Source: Trichococcus ilyis (GTDB lineage: Bacteria; Bacillota; Bacilli; Lactobacillales; Aerococcaceae). Taken from it: a stretch of DNA of 58,956 nt. Below the pieces are notes generated by a model. That model was given only the letters and a program-made list of their open reading frames with translations. It was not told where the DNA came from and did not search any database. The position numbers and the translations under genes were made by a program. Below, piece by piece: positions 17,225-32,041 of this stretch; the stretch's first letter is position 1; every line of letters starts with the position of its first letter. The DNA lies in assembly GCF_900109135.1 (NCBI RefSeq), contig NZ_FNYT01000019.1, positions 1-58,956 on the forward strand, read 5' to 3'.

Positions 17225-17228
17225 AAAA

Positions 17229-17882
17229 ATGGATGTACAAAGCTATATGTCAACGGATTTAGTAACGATTCAACCTTCAACAAAAATCATCGAAGCCTTG
17301 GATTTGATGAAGAAACACAATATCCATCGTCTGCCGGTCGTTCAGGGCGAGACCATCGTAGGCCTGATCACGGAAGGCATCATCGAGCGCAACACGCCTT
17401 CAACAATGACCAGCCTGGATATGCATGAAGTCAATTATCTGTTGAACAAAACGACAGTGGCCGATATCATGGAAAAACGCGTCGTGACGATCAATAAAGA
17501 AGCTTTGTTGGAGGAAGCAGCCGTGACGATGCGCGAGAATGGCATCAGCGTCTTGCCGGTAGTAGAACCAGGCAACCGCCTCATCGGCATCATCACCGAA
17601 AAGGACATCTTTTCCGCCTTCATCGATGTGCTGGGCTACTACACACCGGGCGTCCGTGTTGTCGTCAATATCCATGAAGACAAGAAAGGCGTGCTTGAAG
17701 ACCTGACGGATATCTTCTCCGATGAGAACATCAATATCCAGCAAATCGCGACTTACCGCAAGATGGGCTACGTCCAAGTCGTCGTCCAGTTGGAAAGCAA
17801 AGACATCGACGGCATTCGTGCCCGACTGGAAGAGCACGGCTACGAGATCGGCTCCATCATCTACAAACCAGAAAGAGCATAG
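17229..17882 (+). CDS. AcuB-like protein with two CBS domains and an ACT domain
   Basis: This 217-residue soluble protein has a CBS pair (about 1-60 and 75-135) and then an ACT-like domain (about 140-210). CBS pairs bind adenine nucleotides and ACT domains usually bind amino acids. Its place four bases after livF, last in the operon, suggests it senses nucleotides and branched-chain amino acids to tune the transporter; this is inference. The name AcuB comes from the Bacillus acetoin cluster and should not be read as an acetoin role. Its TAG coincides with the start of a structured repeat. Confidence 0.85.
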   Translation: MDVQSYMSTDLVTIQPSTKIIEALDLMKKHNIHRLPVVQGETIVGLITEGIIERNTPSTMTSLDMHEVNYLLNKTTVADIMEKRVVTINKEALLEEAAVTMRENGISVLPVVEPGNRLIGIITEKDIFSAFIDVLGYYTPGVRVVVNIHEDKKGVLEDLTDIFSDENINIQQIATYRKMGYVQVVVQLESKDIDGIRARLEEHGYEIGSIIYKPERA

Positions 17883-18006
17883 GATACGATGAATCCCGCT
17901 CTAGAAATCGAGCACTAAGAGGAAATCCCCACCGCGACCTGGTTTTGGTCGCGGCGGGGATTTTTGGGATTCAGAGTTCGACTAATAGTGTGTGATGAAT
18001 CCCGCC
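17880..18006 (+). repeat. Structured intergenic repeat, copy 1 (with terminator insert)
   Basis: Starting on the stop codon (TAGGAT), the sequence reads GATGAATCCC, a GCTC/GAGC mini-hairpin, ACTAAGAGGA, a strong hairpin (17923-17965), then GGGATTC (17966-17972), which pairs back to GAATCCC (17891-17897). A linker AGAGTTCGACTAA follows, then a second GATGAATCCC (17994-18003). The first 36 bases recur with one difference at 32170-32205. Confidence 0.75.
17923..17965 (+). terminator. Terminator of the liv operon
   Basis: AAATCCCCACCGCGACC pairs with GGTCGCGGCGGGGATTT around a TGGTTTT loop and is followed by T residues. It is nested inside the structured repeat. Confidence 0.85.
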
Positions 18007-18041
18007 CCGCGACCCAAAAGCTTAAAAATGAATCAACCGAG

Positions 18042-18071
18042 GGGCTGTCTCAATGAGACAGTCCCGTTTTT
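18042..18071 (+). terminator. Second downstream terminator
   Basis: GGGCTGTCTC, a three-base loop, GAGACAGTCCC and then GTTTTT form a short, perfect rho-independent terminator with no gene between it and the liv operon end. Confidence 0.8.
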
Positions 18072-18074
18072 GTC

Positions 18075-18175
18075 GTTCTCCGGTGAGCGCTGCCTCAACG
18101 GAGGTAAGTCCGATTGTTGCCGCTATTCTCCGGTCGGCAGACCGTTCACCGGAGCTGAGGCCGGGCAATTCGCGC
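18075..18175. repeat. CCGG-rich repeat, copy A
   Basis: Three TTCTCCGG copies and a GGAGCTGAGGCCG block (with the complement CACCGGAG nearby) give several alternative stems. The same series, TTCTCCGG, GGAGGTGAGGCCG, TTCTCCGG, recurs at 56788-56945. The rest of 18176-18307 holds only a TATAAT (18273-18278) for the next gene. Confidence 0.5.
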
Positions 18176-18307
18176 TTCTCCGGCCAACGGGTTCATTACG
18201 AAGAAGCGCTGTCTCATTTCAAGGCAACCTCGATTTTTTTAGCAAATGATTTCTTTTATCACGTAATAAGTGTATAATAAGAACATGAAAGATTGGAGGT
18301 TACACAG

Positions 18308-18844
18308 ATGAATAATGCACTTATAACAATTGTCTTGTATACGATCAAAGAGCAATACGTCAGTGAAAAAGCTTTTTATGCCAATCAACTAGGGATCTCG
18401 CCACAGAGCTGGGATCGCTGGAAAAAAGGAGAGCATGGTTTAAAACCCGAGAACATGCAGATCATTTCCAAGCTGTTCACCGATTATGAATGGATGCTTG
18501 TCCAGAAGGTCTGCCGCAATGCCGAGATACTTCCTGAAGTAGCCGAAAATCCGGTGAGGGAATATCAATTCCTCAAGTACCAAGTCGCCAAAAAATGGAT
18601 CGCGACCGAATTGGCCGATTTCAAATGGTACACCACCGAAGAGACTGTCCATGATTCCGAAACCCATAAACCGGCGATCACGACTTTACGGCTTGAGTGC
18701 AACTATGATTTCTGGAGCTACAAAGACATCATCGATCTGCGCCTGCCGAGCATCATCCGCCACCAGATCGATTCGAAAAAAATCAATCTGCTGGAATGGA
18801 TCAATGAAAACACACCCGATACGATCGAAAAAATCATCGAATAA
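18308..18844 (+). CDS. Uncharacterised protein with an HTH-like N-terminus
   Basis: This 178-residue soluble protein is not recognised. Residues about 25-55 (ANQLGISPQSWDRWKKGEHGLKPENM) look like a helix-turn-helix that reads as XRE-like. The remainder is mixed and contains several Trp and Tyr. The start at 18308 is chosen for the GGAGG 8 bases upstream. It has its own TATAAT and terminator, so it is monocistronic. A DNA-binding role is inference from the N-terminal segment only. Confidence 0.7.
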   Translation: MNNALITIVLYTIKEQYVSEKAFYANQLGISPQSWDRWKKGEHGLKPENMQIISKLFTDYEWMLVQKVCRNAEILPEVAENPVREYQFLKYQVAKKWIATELADFKWYTTEETVHDSETHKPAITTLRLECNYDFWSYKDIIDLRLPSIIRHQIDSKKINLLEWINENTPDTIEKIIE

Positions 18845-18860
18845 CAAGATACAGAATGGG

Positions 18861-18888
18861 AAGCCGAGATGAAACTATCTTGGCTTTT
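18861..18888 (+). terminator. Rho-independent terminator
   Basis: AAGCCGAGAT, loop GAAACT, ATCTTGGCTTTT (one wobble pair). It lies 16 bases after the preceding stop. Confidence 0.75.
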
Positions 18889-18989
18889 CGCGCGTTTCAG
18901 ACAGAAGGCTTACTTTTTAGGTGTGGATTACTCTCGGGATATGCTAAAATGGGCATAGCAAAAAATTAGATACCAAAAGAGGTCAGAAG

Positions 18990-19841
18990 ATGGAAACGAA
19001 AAAAAAATGCTCCAAAAATCCTAGGAAGTACGCACAGAAGTTGCGTTTTCTCGCGGGACTCTTGTTGGCTATGCTCGTTTTCACAGGCTGCACAACCGGG
19101 GACGATGAAGCCTTAAGCAAGCAAGAGCATGCGATGACGAGCGACTCTTCCGAAGCCTCGCAAACTTCTTCAGAGGATACTCAAACAGAAGTCGCGTCCA
19201 AAGTGATTGTCACACCGGCCGCTTCCTCAACCGATTGGAATCTGGTTCTGGTGAACAGAGAAAATCTGCTCGCTGCAGAAATCGTAATGGAGTTCTATTT
19301 GACCGAAAGCGGCTATCCGGTCGACAGCAGAATAAGGGATCCGTACTTGGCCTTGTTGGAAGCCGGAAAAGCGGCGGGAATGGATTTCACGATGATTTCA
19401 GGTTACCGCTCCATCGAGCAGCAACAAGCAAATTATGACGTCAACTATCAGAATTATTTGGCAGCGGGATTATCCGAAGAAGAAGCCCGCGCAAAAACCG
19501 AAGAATACATCGCTCTGCCCAATGCCAGCGAACACACGACCGGACTGGCTGTGGATATCACGTCGACGGCTCTAGCCAACCAAGCAGGAAGCTCTGGTTT
19601 GTTCCCGGATTTGGAGAACTATCCGGAAGGGCTGTGGCTGAAAGAAAATGCACCCAAATTCGGATTCATTCTGCGCTATCCGAAAGCGAAAGAAGCTATC
19701 ACCGGCATCAATTTTGAACCGTGGCATTTCCGTTATGTAGGCGTGGAAAACGCTCTTTACATGACCGAAAACAATCTGACGTTGGAAGAATACGTAGCAA
19801 TCCTGAAGCAAAATGAAGCGCTCGGTGCCGGCGGACAGTAA
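18990..19841 (+). CDS. D-alanyl-D-alanine carboxypeptidase lipoprotein, M15/VanY family (LdcB/DacB-like)
   Basis: This 283-residue protein has a basic head, a hydrophobic signal and a lipobox (VFTGC), then a Ser/Thr-rich linker and an M15 metallopeptidase domain (about 80-265). Zinc-site motifs are visible: SGYRSIEQQ, SEHTTGLAVDI (His and Asp ligands) and EPWHFRYVG (catalytic Glu and His). Such enzymes trim the last D-Ala or cleave L,D bonds of peptidoglycan stem peptides at the cell surface. A glucosaminidase gene follows after 38 bases. Confidence 0.9.
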   Translation: METKKKCSKNPRKYAQKLRFLAGLLLAMLVFTGCTTGDDEALSKQEHAMTSDSSEASQTSSEDTQTEVASKVIVTPAASSTDWNLVLVNRENLLAAEIVMEFYLTESGYPVDSRIRDPYLALLEAGKAAGMDFTMISGYRSIEQQQANYDVNYQNYLAAGLSEEEARAKTEEYIALPNASEHTTGLAVDITSTALANQAGSSGLFPDLENYPEGLWLKENAPKFGFILRYPKAKEAITGINFEPWHFRYVGVENALYMTENNLTLEEYVAILKQNEALGAGGQ

Positions 19842-19879
19842 GCCGGCAGAGCACCGAAACACAACCTACGGAGGAACTT

Positions 19880-20500
19880 ATGGCACGAAAGGGAAAGCGG
19901 ACCCGCAAACAATCGCAATCGGCATCCTCTCAGGCCGTCAAAATTTTATTTTTTTTGTTGATCAGTTTTATGGGCAGTCTGTCGTTGATCGGTGATTTTT
20001 CTCCGATTGTGCCTGAAATTCCGGAGCACGGCAACAACCAAGGGTCCGATTTCATCGCCACCGTCGCGCCGGCTGCACAGCAGATGCAAGCCAATTACGG
20101 AGTCCATGCCAGCATCAGCATCGCTCAAGCGATCCTCGAATCGGATTGGGGAGAGAGCGAGCTCTCTGCGGTCTACAACAATTTGTACGGCATGAAGGGC
20201 GACAATCCGGCCAATACGGTCCTTCTGACGACCAACGAATACTACAACGGCCAGTGGGTCACCATCCAAGCGAACTTCAAGGTCTACGGCAGTTGGGCCG
20301 AGTCGGTTCAGGATCATGCCTTGCTTTTCGTCAATGGCACGACCTGGAACCCGGACCAGTATGCCCCTGTCCTTCAGGCGACAACCTATCAGGAAGCAGC
20401 CCAAGCCCTCCAGGATTGCGGGTATGCGACCGATCCGGACTATGCCTCCAAATTGATAGCGGTCATCGAACAGAATGGATTGTACGAATATGATTTCTGA
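19880..20500 (+). CDS. Membrane-anchored or secreted N-acetylglucosaminidase (LytG-like)
   Basis: This 206-residue protein has one N-terminal hydrophobic segment after a long basic head (residues about 20-40). The rest is a glucosaminidase domain (PF01832 type) with the catalytic Glu in SIAQAILESDWGESEL and the NNLYGMKGD motif. It cuts the glycan chains of peptidoglycan. No wall-binding repeats are present, so it probably stays at the membrane. GGAGG precedes the ATG. It shares a transcript with the carboxypeptidase and ends at a strong terminator. Confidence 0.9.
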   Translation: MARKGKRTRKQSQSASSQAVKILFFLLISFMGSLSLIGDFSPIVPEIPEHGNNQGSDFIATVAPAAQQMQANYGVHASISIAQAILESDWGESELSAVYNNLYGMKGDNPANTVLLTTNEYYNGQWVTIQANFKVYGSWAESVQDHALLFVNGTTWNPDQYAPVLQATTYQEAAQALQDCGYATDPDYASKLIAVIEQNGLYEYDF

Positions 20501-20515
20501 AAAATGTGAGCAGAA

Positions 20516-20567
20516 ATGCGCGGACAGACTGGGTCCTTTCGAGGGGCAGCCTGTCCGCGCATTTTTT
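20516..20567 (+). terminator. Strong rho-independent terminator
   Basis: ATGCGCGGACAG (20516-20527) pairs with CTGTCCGCGCAT (20551-20562) and is followed by T residues. Confidence 0.9.
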
Positions 20568-20711
20568 GATCCGCCCGCCTGATTTTTGACGGAAATTTGA
20601 CAAAAGAGCAGTTTTTGCATGGCGACATTCGTCGAATATAGTGATAAAATGATTTGGTAAAGACTTTTTTAGCGAATTCTAATGAATAATCCAAGAGAGT
20701 AGTGTGATTGC

Positions 20712-21842
20712 ATGCCAAATCAAATTTTACCCGGGAAAACAATCGGGATTATCGGCGGAGGACACGTCGCCCGTATGATAGCTTTGGAAGCCAAAAAATT
20801 GGGCTACCAAATAGGCATCTTGGACACCGATCCGGACTGTCCGGCTGGGCAAATAGCTGATTGGCAGATAACCAAGAAATATACGGACTTCGACGCGCTG
20901 ACGGATCTCGCAGCAAAATCGGATGTCCTGACTTTTGAATCCGAAGCCGTGGATACGATGCTGCTGACACAGATAAATCCTTATATCGCCATACCGCAGG
21001 ATCCGGACAGTCTCTCCATCACCCAAGACCGGTTGATTGAGAAAGCCTTTCTGGAATCCTTGAATATAAATGTAACGCCTTACGCGACGATAACAGCCGT
21101 GGAAGATATGGAAGAAGCGGTCAAAAGCATTGGATTTCCGTGTGTGCTGAAGCCGATCCGCGTCGAGGCGGCTGCGCCTGTGCAGCATCTTTTGTACAGT
21201 GAAGATGACTTTGGAAGGGCGGCTGCCTTGCTCAAAAAAGGGACCTGCATTTTGGAGGCTTGGATCCCATTCGAAATGGAGTTGGCCATAACCGTCGCTC
21301 AGGATATGAATAAGGTGTTCACATCATTCCCTGTCACGGAGACGATCTACCGAGAGCAAAAACTGGTGAAGACGATCACGCCTGCGCGCGTAGGCGGAAA
21401 TATCCAAAAAGAGTTGGAGCATATCGGCAAGCTGGCTGCCAAGGCCATGAATCTGGTCGGTCTTTTGACGATCGAAACATTCATGACTTCGTCAGGAACG
21501 CTGTATGTGAACCGCTTGGTCGTCAGACCCCACCATTCCTGCAACTATTCGTTGGATGGCTGCAGTATCTCGCAATATGAAGCCTTGGTCCGCTGCATCT
21601 GCGGATTGCCCGTTCCGGAAATCCAACTTTATGATACAAGCGTGACTTTCAACATCATGGAAGAAAAGCTTGATGAAGCATGGATCCTTTTGCTGACCAA
21701 ACCGGACTGGCATTTCCATTTTTACGGAAAAAAAGAACACCGCGCGAAACGGAAGATGGGGCACGTCACATTATTGGGCGATAGCCCGGATATCCTCATT
21801 AAGGAACTGGAAGAAAACGGGTTGTTAGAATCAAAGGCGTAG
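20712..21842 (+). CDS. PurK-like ATP-grasp protein with altered active site
   Basis: This 376-residue protein aligns with N5-carboxyaminoimidazole ribonucleotide synthase (PurK) from end to end: GIIGGGHVARMIALEAKKLGY, DTDPDCPAGQIAD, FESEAV, RPHHS and the closing KRKMGHVT. Two usual features are missing. The Gly-rich RRGGYDGKG ATP loop is replaced by PIRVEAAAPVQ, and the metal-binding Glu of NEIAPR is Arg (VNRLVVR). It may not be an enzyme, or may use another substrate. No other purine genes are near; a GntR regulator follows. The SD is weak (AGAGAGT). Confidence 0.75.
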   Translation: MPNQILPGKTIGIIGGGHVARMIALEAKKLGYQIGILDTDPDCPAGQIADWQITKKYTDFDALTDLAAKSDVLTFESEAVDTMLLTQINPYIAIPQDPDSLSITQDRLIEKAFLESLNINVTPYATITAVEDMEEAVKSIGFPCVLKPIRVEAAAPVQHLLYSEDDFGRAAALLKKGTCILEAWIPFEMELAITVAQDMNKVFTSFPVTETIYREQKLVKTITPARVGGNIQKELEHIGKLAAKAMNLVGLLTIETFMTSSGTLYVNRLVVRPHHSCNYSLDGCSISQYEALVRCICGLPVPEIQLYDTSVTFNIMEEKLDEAWILLLTKPDWHFHFYGKKEHRAKRKMGHVTLLGDSPDILIKELEENGLLESKA

Positions 21843-21887
21843 CGGCTGCCAACGTGCGCTCTCTGAGGTGAAGGAAGGGCTTGGATC

Positions 21888-22544
21888 ATGGAGGACAGAT
21901 TATTTAATAAAGCTTATGATTACATAAAAGACAAGATCGACAGCGATTGCTGGCAGCCGGGAACCAAAATGACCGAACAGCTCATTTCGGAAGCTTTGTT
22001 CATGAGCCGGACGCCGATCCGCAAGGCGCTGCTTTTGCTGGAAGAAGAAGGATTGGTGAAATCCATCCCCTACAAAGGCTATCTAGTGGCCGAGAAGAAG
22101 ATTTCCAATGCGGGCTTGCTGGAACGACTGGAACTGATCGGCGGGCTCATCATGAACTACCTGCAATACCTGAAGCAAAACGATATCGCCTTGGACCATC
22201 AGGCTTTTGAGGAGATACTCGAAAAACAAGAGGAGTACTTGGATTACCGGGATGCGACAGGATACTTCAAGAACGAATACAGAATCTTTGAGACGTTCAT
22301 CGCCCGAAGCGAGAACCAATTCCTGAAGAAAGTGATCTTGACGACTGCCCATGACATCCACAGTTCCTATTCCGACAACAGCGATCTGATGGATGAAGAG
22401 CGTTACCAAAGTGAAGCGCAGTTGCTCGGCATATATAAAGAAATAGCTGTCTGCATGCGCAACAAGGATTACGAAAAAATGGGCGAGTACATCCTTTTCT
22501 TCTTCGAAACGCTGAAGGACTCAAACGATATCCTGGCCCAGTAG
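21888..22544 (+). CDS. GntR family (FadR-type) transcriptional regulator
   Basis: This 218-residue protein has a winged helix at about 5-70 with the GntR core ISEALFMSRTPIRKALLLLEEEGLVKSIPYKGYLV. An all-helical FCD-like ligand domain follows (about 80-215). FadR-type regulators bind small organic acids or sugars and repress nearby genes. It lies 45 bases after the PurK-like gene and is probably co-transcribed, so it may control that gene. The ligand is unknown. Confidence 0.88.
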   Translation: MEDRLFNKAYDYIKDKIDSDCWQPGTKMTEQLISEALFMSRTPIRKALLLLEEEGLVKSIPYKGYLVAEKKISNAGLLERLELIGGLIMNYLQYLKQNDIALDHQAFEEILEKQEEYLDYRDATGYFKNEYRIFETFIARSENQFLKKVILTTAHDIHSSYSDNSDLMDEERYQSEAQLLGIYKEIAVCMRNKDYEKMGEYILFFFETLKDSNDILAQ

Positions 22545-22560
22545 GCCGACAAAAAAACAG

Positions 22561-22608
22561 AAATTCCTGCTTCCGGATCATGAGGTGATCCGGAAACAGG
22601 AATTTTTT
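22561..22608 (+). terminator. Strong rho-independent terminator
   Basis: AAATTCCTGCTTCCGGATCA, loop TGAG, then GTGATCCGGAAACAGGAATT with T6. The stem is about 20 bases with two mismatches. Confidence 0.92.
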
Positions 22609-22645
22609 AGTGGCTTGAAGAATCATTCAGGGGGCGGCAGGCAGA

Positions 22646-22876
22646 TCAGTTCCGTCTTGGCGCACGGGGAGAGGCGACGCCCTCATTGGTGGCGACAGGT
22701 GTGCCGGAGACTTTGTTGTTCTCAGGATCCGAAACAAGCAAATGTTGCTCCCGGGAATCGCGGAGACCTTGTGCGACCTCCCTGGAAAGAGTTTGCGAAT
22801 AAGGAATTTGGAATGCCCAAATCATTAAGATGATAAACAAACTTACCAGATAAAACACTAACCCTTTTTTTGTCAT
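22646..22876 (-). CDS. Small single-span membrane protein, unknown function
   Basis: This 76-residue protein has one strong hydrophobic segment near the N-terminus (LVFYLVSLFIILMIWAF) and a polar, basic tail ending PRAPRRN. It is not recognised. The ATG at 22876 is chosen because AAGGGGTGG sits five bases upstream; a GTG three codons earlier overlaps that site. It is divergent from pcrA. Confidence 0.6.
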   Translation of the reverse strand: MTKKGLVFYLVSLFIILMIWAFQIPYSQTLSREVAQGLRDSREQHLLVSDPENNKVSGTPVATNEGVASPRAPRRN

Positions 22877-23215
22877 GAAATCCACCCCTTAGGCTAATAT
22901 CAAACAGGTTACTATCGGTATGCTGACTACTGTCTTCATTGTAACCCCTGCCATCCGGAAAAGGAAGTTTTTTTGCCATCCATGAGCAAAAAGCTGGCCC
23001 CAGGAGAGGATAAGAACCGCAGAGGCAGCATGGCGAACAAGGGTTAAAAACTATGTAAAATATCAGGGGATTCATTGATAGCCAGGCTCTAAAATGATAG
23101 ACTAAACCATGATGCAAATCAGAATCGACAAGGCTGAAAGATTGCCTTGATCCCATAAAAACAGAACAAACCCATACACTCCGAAACGAAGGCAACAATA
23201 GAAAGGATGGCAATT
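22877..23215 (+). promoter_or_regulatory. pcrA upstream region with promoter candidate
   Basis: This 339-base gap holds no gene. A plausible sigma-A promoter, TTGATA (23075-23080), 17 bases, TAGACT (23098-23103), reads toward pcrA. The start for the divergent small membrane gene must also lie here, but no clear minus-strand promoter was found. Confidence 0.45.
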
Positions 23216-28671
<5,456 letters not shown>

Positions 28672-28776
28672 GTCACAGTGTTTCCTTAATCAGGGCTGAG
28701 TGAAGCCATTCAGCTTTCAATGGTTTTCAGAAAGTGCGGGAAACGCGAGAAAACTCCCGCAAAGCGATGATTTTTG

Positions 28777-28785
28777 TGATAGAAT
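28777..28785 (+). promoter_or_regulatory. Extended -10 promoter of gatCAB
   Basis: TG-A-TAGAAT (28777-28785) lies about 57 bases before gatC with no good -35, typical of an extended -10 promoter. Just upstream is a GCGGGA/TCCCGC hairpin that may end camS transcription, though it lacks a clean T-run. Confidence 0.5.
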
Positions 28786-28841
28786 AAAAAAGTATGTAAA
28801 AAAACGAAGCCTACACAACACGACAGAAAGAAGGGTATTAC

Positions 28842-29147
28842 ATGGCAATCACCGAAGAGCAAGTGCGTCACGTAGCAAAGCTGGCCAAGCTGGAATTCGC
28901 TCCTCACGAAATCAAACATTTTACCGAACAGTTGGGTGACATCATCGACATGGTGGAACAATTGGAAGCAGTCGATACAACGGATGTACCTGTGACTTCC
29001 CATGGCTATGCATTGAAGAACGTCATGCGCGAAGATGTAGCGGAACCGGGGACGGATCGCGATCTGTTATTCAAAAACGTCAAAACAGCAGAAGACGGCA
29101 TGATCCAAGTGCCGGCAATCCTAGATAACGAGGTGGAAGGCGCATGA
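28842..29147 (+). CDS. gatC: Asp-tRNA(Asn)/Glu-tRNA(Gln) amidotransferase subunit C
   Basis: This 101-residue small subunit belts GatA to GatB. It starts [19 protein letters not shown] and has the RED segment ([10 protein letters not shown]) usual in GatC. The complex converts Glu-tRNA(Gln) to Gln-tRNA(Gln) in bacteria without glutaminyl-tRNA synthetase. It overlaps gatA as ATGA. Confidence 0.95.
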   Translation: MAITEEQVRHVAKLAKLEFAPHEIKHFTEQLGDIIDMVEQLEAVDTTDVPVTSHGYALKNVMREDVAEPGTDRDLLFKNVKTAEDGMIQVPAILDNEVEGA

Positions 29148-30598
29148 GTATTTTCAATGAAACGCTGACGAGCCTGCATGAAGGCCTAGTCAACAAAGAA
29201 TTTTCTTCTGTGGAATTGACCCAAGCAGCCTTCAAACGCATCGCCGAAACAGACGGAAAAGTCGAAGCTTTCTTGGCTTTGAACGAAGAAGGCGCCCTGA
29301 AGCAAGCGCAAGCTGCGGATGAAAAAGGCTATGCGGACGGCAATGTCCTGAACGGGATTCCTTTGGGGATCAAAGACAACATCGTTACCGAAGGCGTGAC
29401 AACCACTGCGGCAAGCCACATGCTGGGCGACTTCATGCCGATCTATGATGCGACGGTCGTCACCAAATTGAAGGAAGCCGGTGCAGTCAACGTCGGCAAA
29501 CTGAACATGGACGAATTTGCCATGGGCGGAAGTACGGAAAATTCCTACTACAAAAAGACCAAAAATGCTTGGGACCTGACTAAAGTTCCTGGCGGTTCAT
29601 CCGGCGGTTCCGCTGCAGCGGTTGCCAGCGGCGAAGTGGTCGCTTCCTTGGGTTCCGACACCGGCGGAAGTATCCGTCAACCAGCAGCCTTCAACGGCAT
29701 CGTCGGCATGAAACCGACATACGGACGCGTATCCCGTTACGGCTTGATCGCTTTTGCATCCAGTCTTGACCAAATCGGTCCGATGACGCGCAACGTAACC
29801 GATAATGCCTTGTTGTTGGAAGCCATCAGCGGCTACGATAAACGTGACTCAACCAGCATGAATCTCGAAGTGCCGAAATTCAGCGCGAACCTGAACGGAA
29901 AAGTGGCAGGCATGAAGATCGCTTTGCCGAAGGAATATTTCCAGGAAGGTGTATCCGCTGAAATCCAGGCAGCTGTCAGAAAAGCGGCCGCCCAATTCGA
30001 AGAAATGGGCGCAATCGTGGAAGAAGTCAGCATGCCGACTTTGGCTTACGGAATCCCTGCTTACTACATCATCGCTTCTTCGGAAGCTTCATCCAACCTG
30101 CAGCGTTTTGACGGTGTCCGCTACGGCTACCGCGCAGACAATGTGAACTCATTGGATGAATTGTACATCAAGAGCCGTTCCGAAGGTTTCGGAATGGAAG
30201 TGAAACGCCGCATCATGCTGGGAACTTTCTCGCTGAGTGCCGGTTTCTACGATGCCTACTTCAAAAAAGCAGGCCAAGTCCGTACTCTGATCAAACGCGA
30301 CTTCGCGAACATCTTCGCCGGCTATGATCTGATCCTGGGACCGACTACTACCACAACTGCTTTCGGTATCGGCGAAAAGAACGATGATCCGTTGGCGATG
30401 TACATGGACGACCTGTTGACTGTTACGATCAACTTGGCGGGTGTACCGGCCATTTCTGTACCGGGAGGGTTGTCTTCCGACGGCATGCCGATCGGGATCC
30501 AATTGATCGGGAACTACTTCGAAGAAGCGAAGATTTACCAAGCCGCTTATGCATTCGAGCAAGCGAATGACTATATCAACCAACACCCAAACCTGTAG
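29144..30598 (+). CDS. gatA: Asp-tRNA(Asn)/Glu-tRNA(Gln) amidotransferase subunit A
   Basis: This 484-residue amidase-signature enzyme releases ammonia from glutamine. The catalytic Lys sits in GIKDNI, and the Gly/Ser-rich signature [14 protein letters not shown] and [13 protein letters not shown] carry the cis-Ser and nucleophile Ser. It is full length and co-translated with gatC through a four-base overlap. Confidence 0.97.
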   Translation: MSIFNETLTSLHEGLVNKEFSSVELTQAAFKRIAETDGKVEAFLALNEEGALKQAQAADEKGYADGNVLNGIPLGIKDNIVTEGVTTTAASHMLGDFMPIYDATVVTKLKEAGAVNVGKLNMDEFAMGGSTENSYYKKTKNAWDLTKVPGGSSGGSAAAVASGEVVASLGSDTGGSIRQPAAFNGIVGMKPTYGRVSRYGLIAFASSLDQIGPMTRNVTDNALLLEAISGYDKRDSTSMNLEVPKFSANLNGKVAGMKIALPKEYFQEGVSAEIQAAVRKAAAQFEEMGAIVEEVSMPTLAYGIPAYYIIASSEASSNLQRFDGVRYGYRADNVNSLDELYIKSRSEGFGMEVKRRIMLGTFSLSAGFYDAYFKKAGQVRTLIKRDFANIFAGYDLILGPTTTTTAFGIGEKNDDPLAMYMDDLLTVTINLAGVPAISVPGGLSSDGMPIGIQLIGNYFEEAKIYQAAYAFEQANDYINQHPNL

Positions 30599-30610
30599 GA
30601 GGAAGACATT

Positions 30611-32041
30611 ATGAATTATGAAACAGTCATCGGACTGGAAGTCCATGTGGAATTGAAAACTGAATCAAAAATGTTCTCCCCATCTCCAGCACACTTTGGG
30701 GCGGAGCCGAACACAAATACAAACGTCATCGACTGGGGCTACCCAGGCGTCTTGCCTGTCATCAACAAAGGCGCTGTCGAATTCTGCATGAAAGCCGCAT
30801 TGGCTCTGAACTGCGAAATCTCGACGGAAACGCACTTCGACCGCAAAAACTACTTCTACCCGGACAATCCGAAAGCGTACCAAATTTCGCAATTGGACAA
30901 CCCGATCGGCCACGACGGCTGGGTCGAGATCGAAGTCGAAGGCGTCAAGAAAAAGATCCGCATTGAGCGCGTCCATCTTGAAGAGGATGCCGGCAAGAAC
31001 ATGCACGGATCCGATGGCTACTCCTATGTCGACTTGAACCGCCAAGGCACGCCGTTGATCGAAATCGTATCGGAAGCGGATATGCGCTCCCCTGAAGAGG
31101 CCTATGCCTACCTGGATGCCGTACGTCAAATCATCATGTACACCGACGTGTCCGATGTGAAGATGGAAGAGGGTTCGATGCGTTGCGATGCCAACATTTC
31201 GATCCGTCCCTTCGGCCAAGAAAAATTCGGTACGAAGACAGAACTGAAGAACCTGAACTCCTTCAACTTCGTCCGCAGAGGTTTGGCTCATGAAGAAAAA
31301 CGCCAAGCGCAAGTATTGAACGCTGGCGGCGTCATCCAGCAAGAAACACGCCGTTTCGATGAAACGACCGGCGAAACAATCCTGATGCGCGTCAAGGAAG
31401 GCGAAAGTGACTACCGTTACTTCCCGGAACCAGATCTGCCAGGTTTGACCATCTCCCAGGAATGGATCGACCGCGTGAAAGCTTCCATTCCGGAAATGCC
31501 TGCAAAACGCCGCGAAAGATACATTTCGGAATACGATCTGCCTGAATACGATGCAATGGTCTTGACCTTGTCCAAAGATATGTCAGACTTCTTCGAAGGC
31601 GCAATCGCTGCCGGCGCGGATGCCAAATTGGCTTCCAACTGGTTGATGGGCGAAGTGTCCGCTTACCTGAACAGTGAGAAAGTGGAATTGGCCGCTACCA
31701 AACTGACGCCAGCGAATTTGGCCGGCATGATCAAACTGATCGAAGACGGCACCATCAGCACGAAGATCGCCAAGAAAGTCTTCCGCCTGTTGGCGACAAA
31801 AGGCGGCGACGCCAAATCCGTTGTCGAAGCAGAAGGCCTGATCCAAATGAGCGATCCAGCCCAACTTTTGCCGATCATCAATGCCGTTTTGGACAACAGC
31901 CAACAATCCGTCGACGACTTCAAAGCCGGCAAAGACCGCGCCAAAGGCTTCCTCGTAGGCCAAATCATGAAACAAACCAAAGGCCAAGCCAACCCAGGCC
32001 TGGTAAACCAACTACTAGCACAAGAGTTAGAAAAAAGATAG
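30611..32041 (+). CDS. gatB: Asp-tRNA(Asn)/Glu-tRNA(Gln) amidotransferase subunit B
   Basis: This 476-residue kinase-like subunit activates and amidates the tRNA-bound residue. It shows the GatB opening [15 protein letters not shown], the family block [11 protein letters not shown], the [10 protein letters not shown] motif and the helical YqeY-like tail ending in [10 protein letters not shown]-type sequence. AGGAGGA precedes the ATG. Its TAG is the first base set of a structured repeat, as also seen after the CBS/ACT gene. Confidence 0.97.
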   Translation: MNYETVIGLEVHVELKTESKMFSPSPAHFGAEPNTNTNVIDWGYPGVLPVINKGAVEFCMKAALALNCEISTETHFDRKNYFYPDNPKAYQISQLDNPIGHDGWVEIEVEGVKKKIRIERVHLEEDAGKNMHGSDGYSYVDLNRQGTPLIEIVSEADMRSPEEAYAYLDAVRQIIMYTDVSDVKMEEGSMRCDANISIRPFGQEKFGTKTELKNLNSFNFVRRGLAHEEKRQAQVLNAGGVIQQETRRFDETTGETILMRVKEGESDYRYFPEPDLPGLTISQEWIDRVKASIPEMPAKRRERYISEYDLPEYDAMVLTLSKDMSDFFEGAIAAGADAKLASNWLMGEVSAYLNSEKVELAATKLTPANLAGMIKLIEDGTISTKIAKKVFRLLATKGGDAKSVVEAEGLIQMSDPAQLLPIINAVLDNSQQSVDDFKAGKDRAKGFLVGQIMKQTKGQANPGLVNQLLAQELEKR

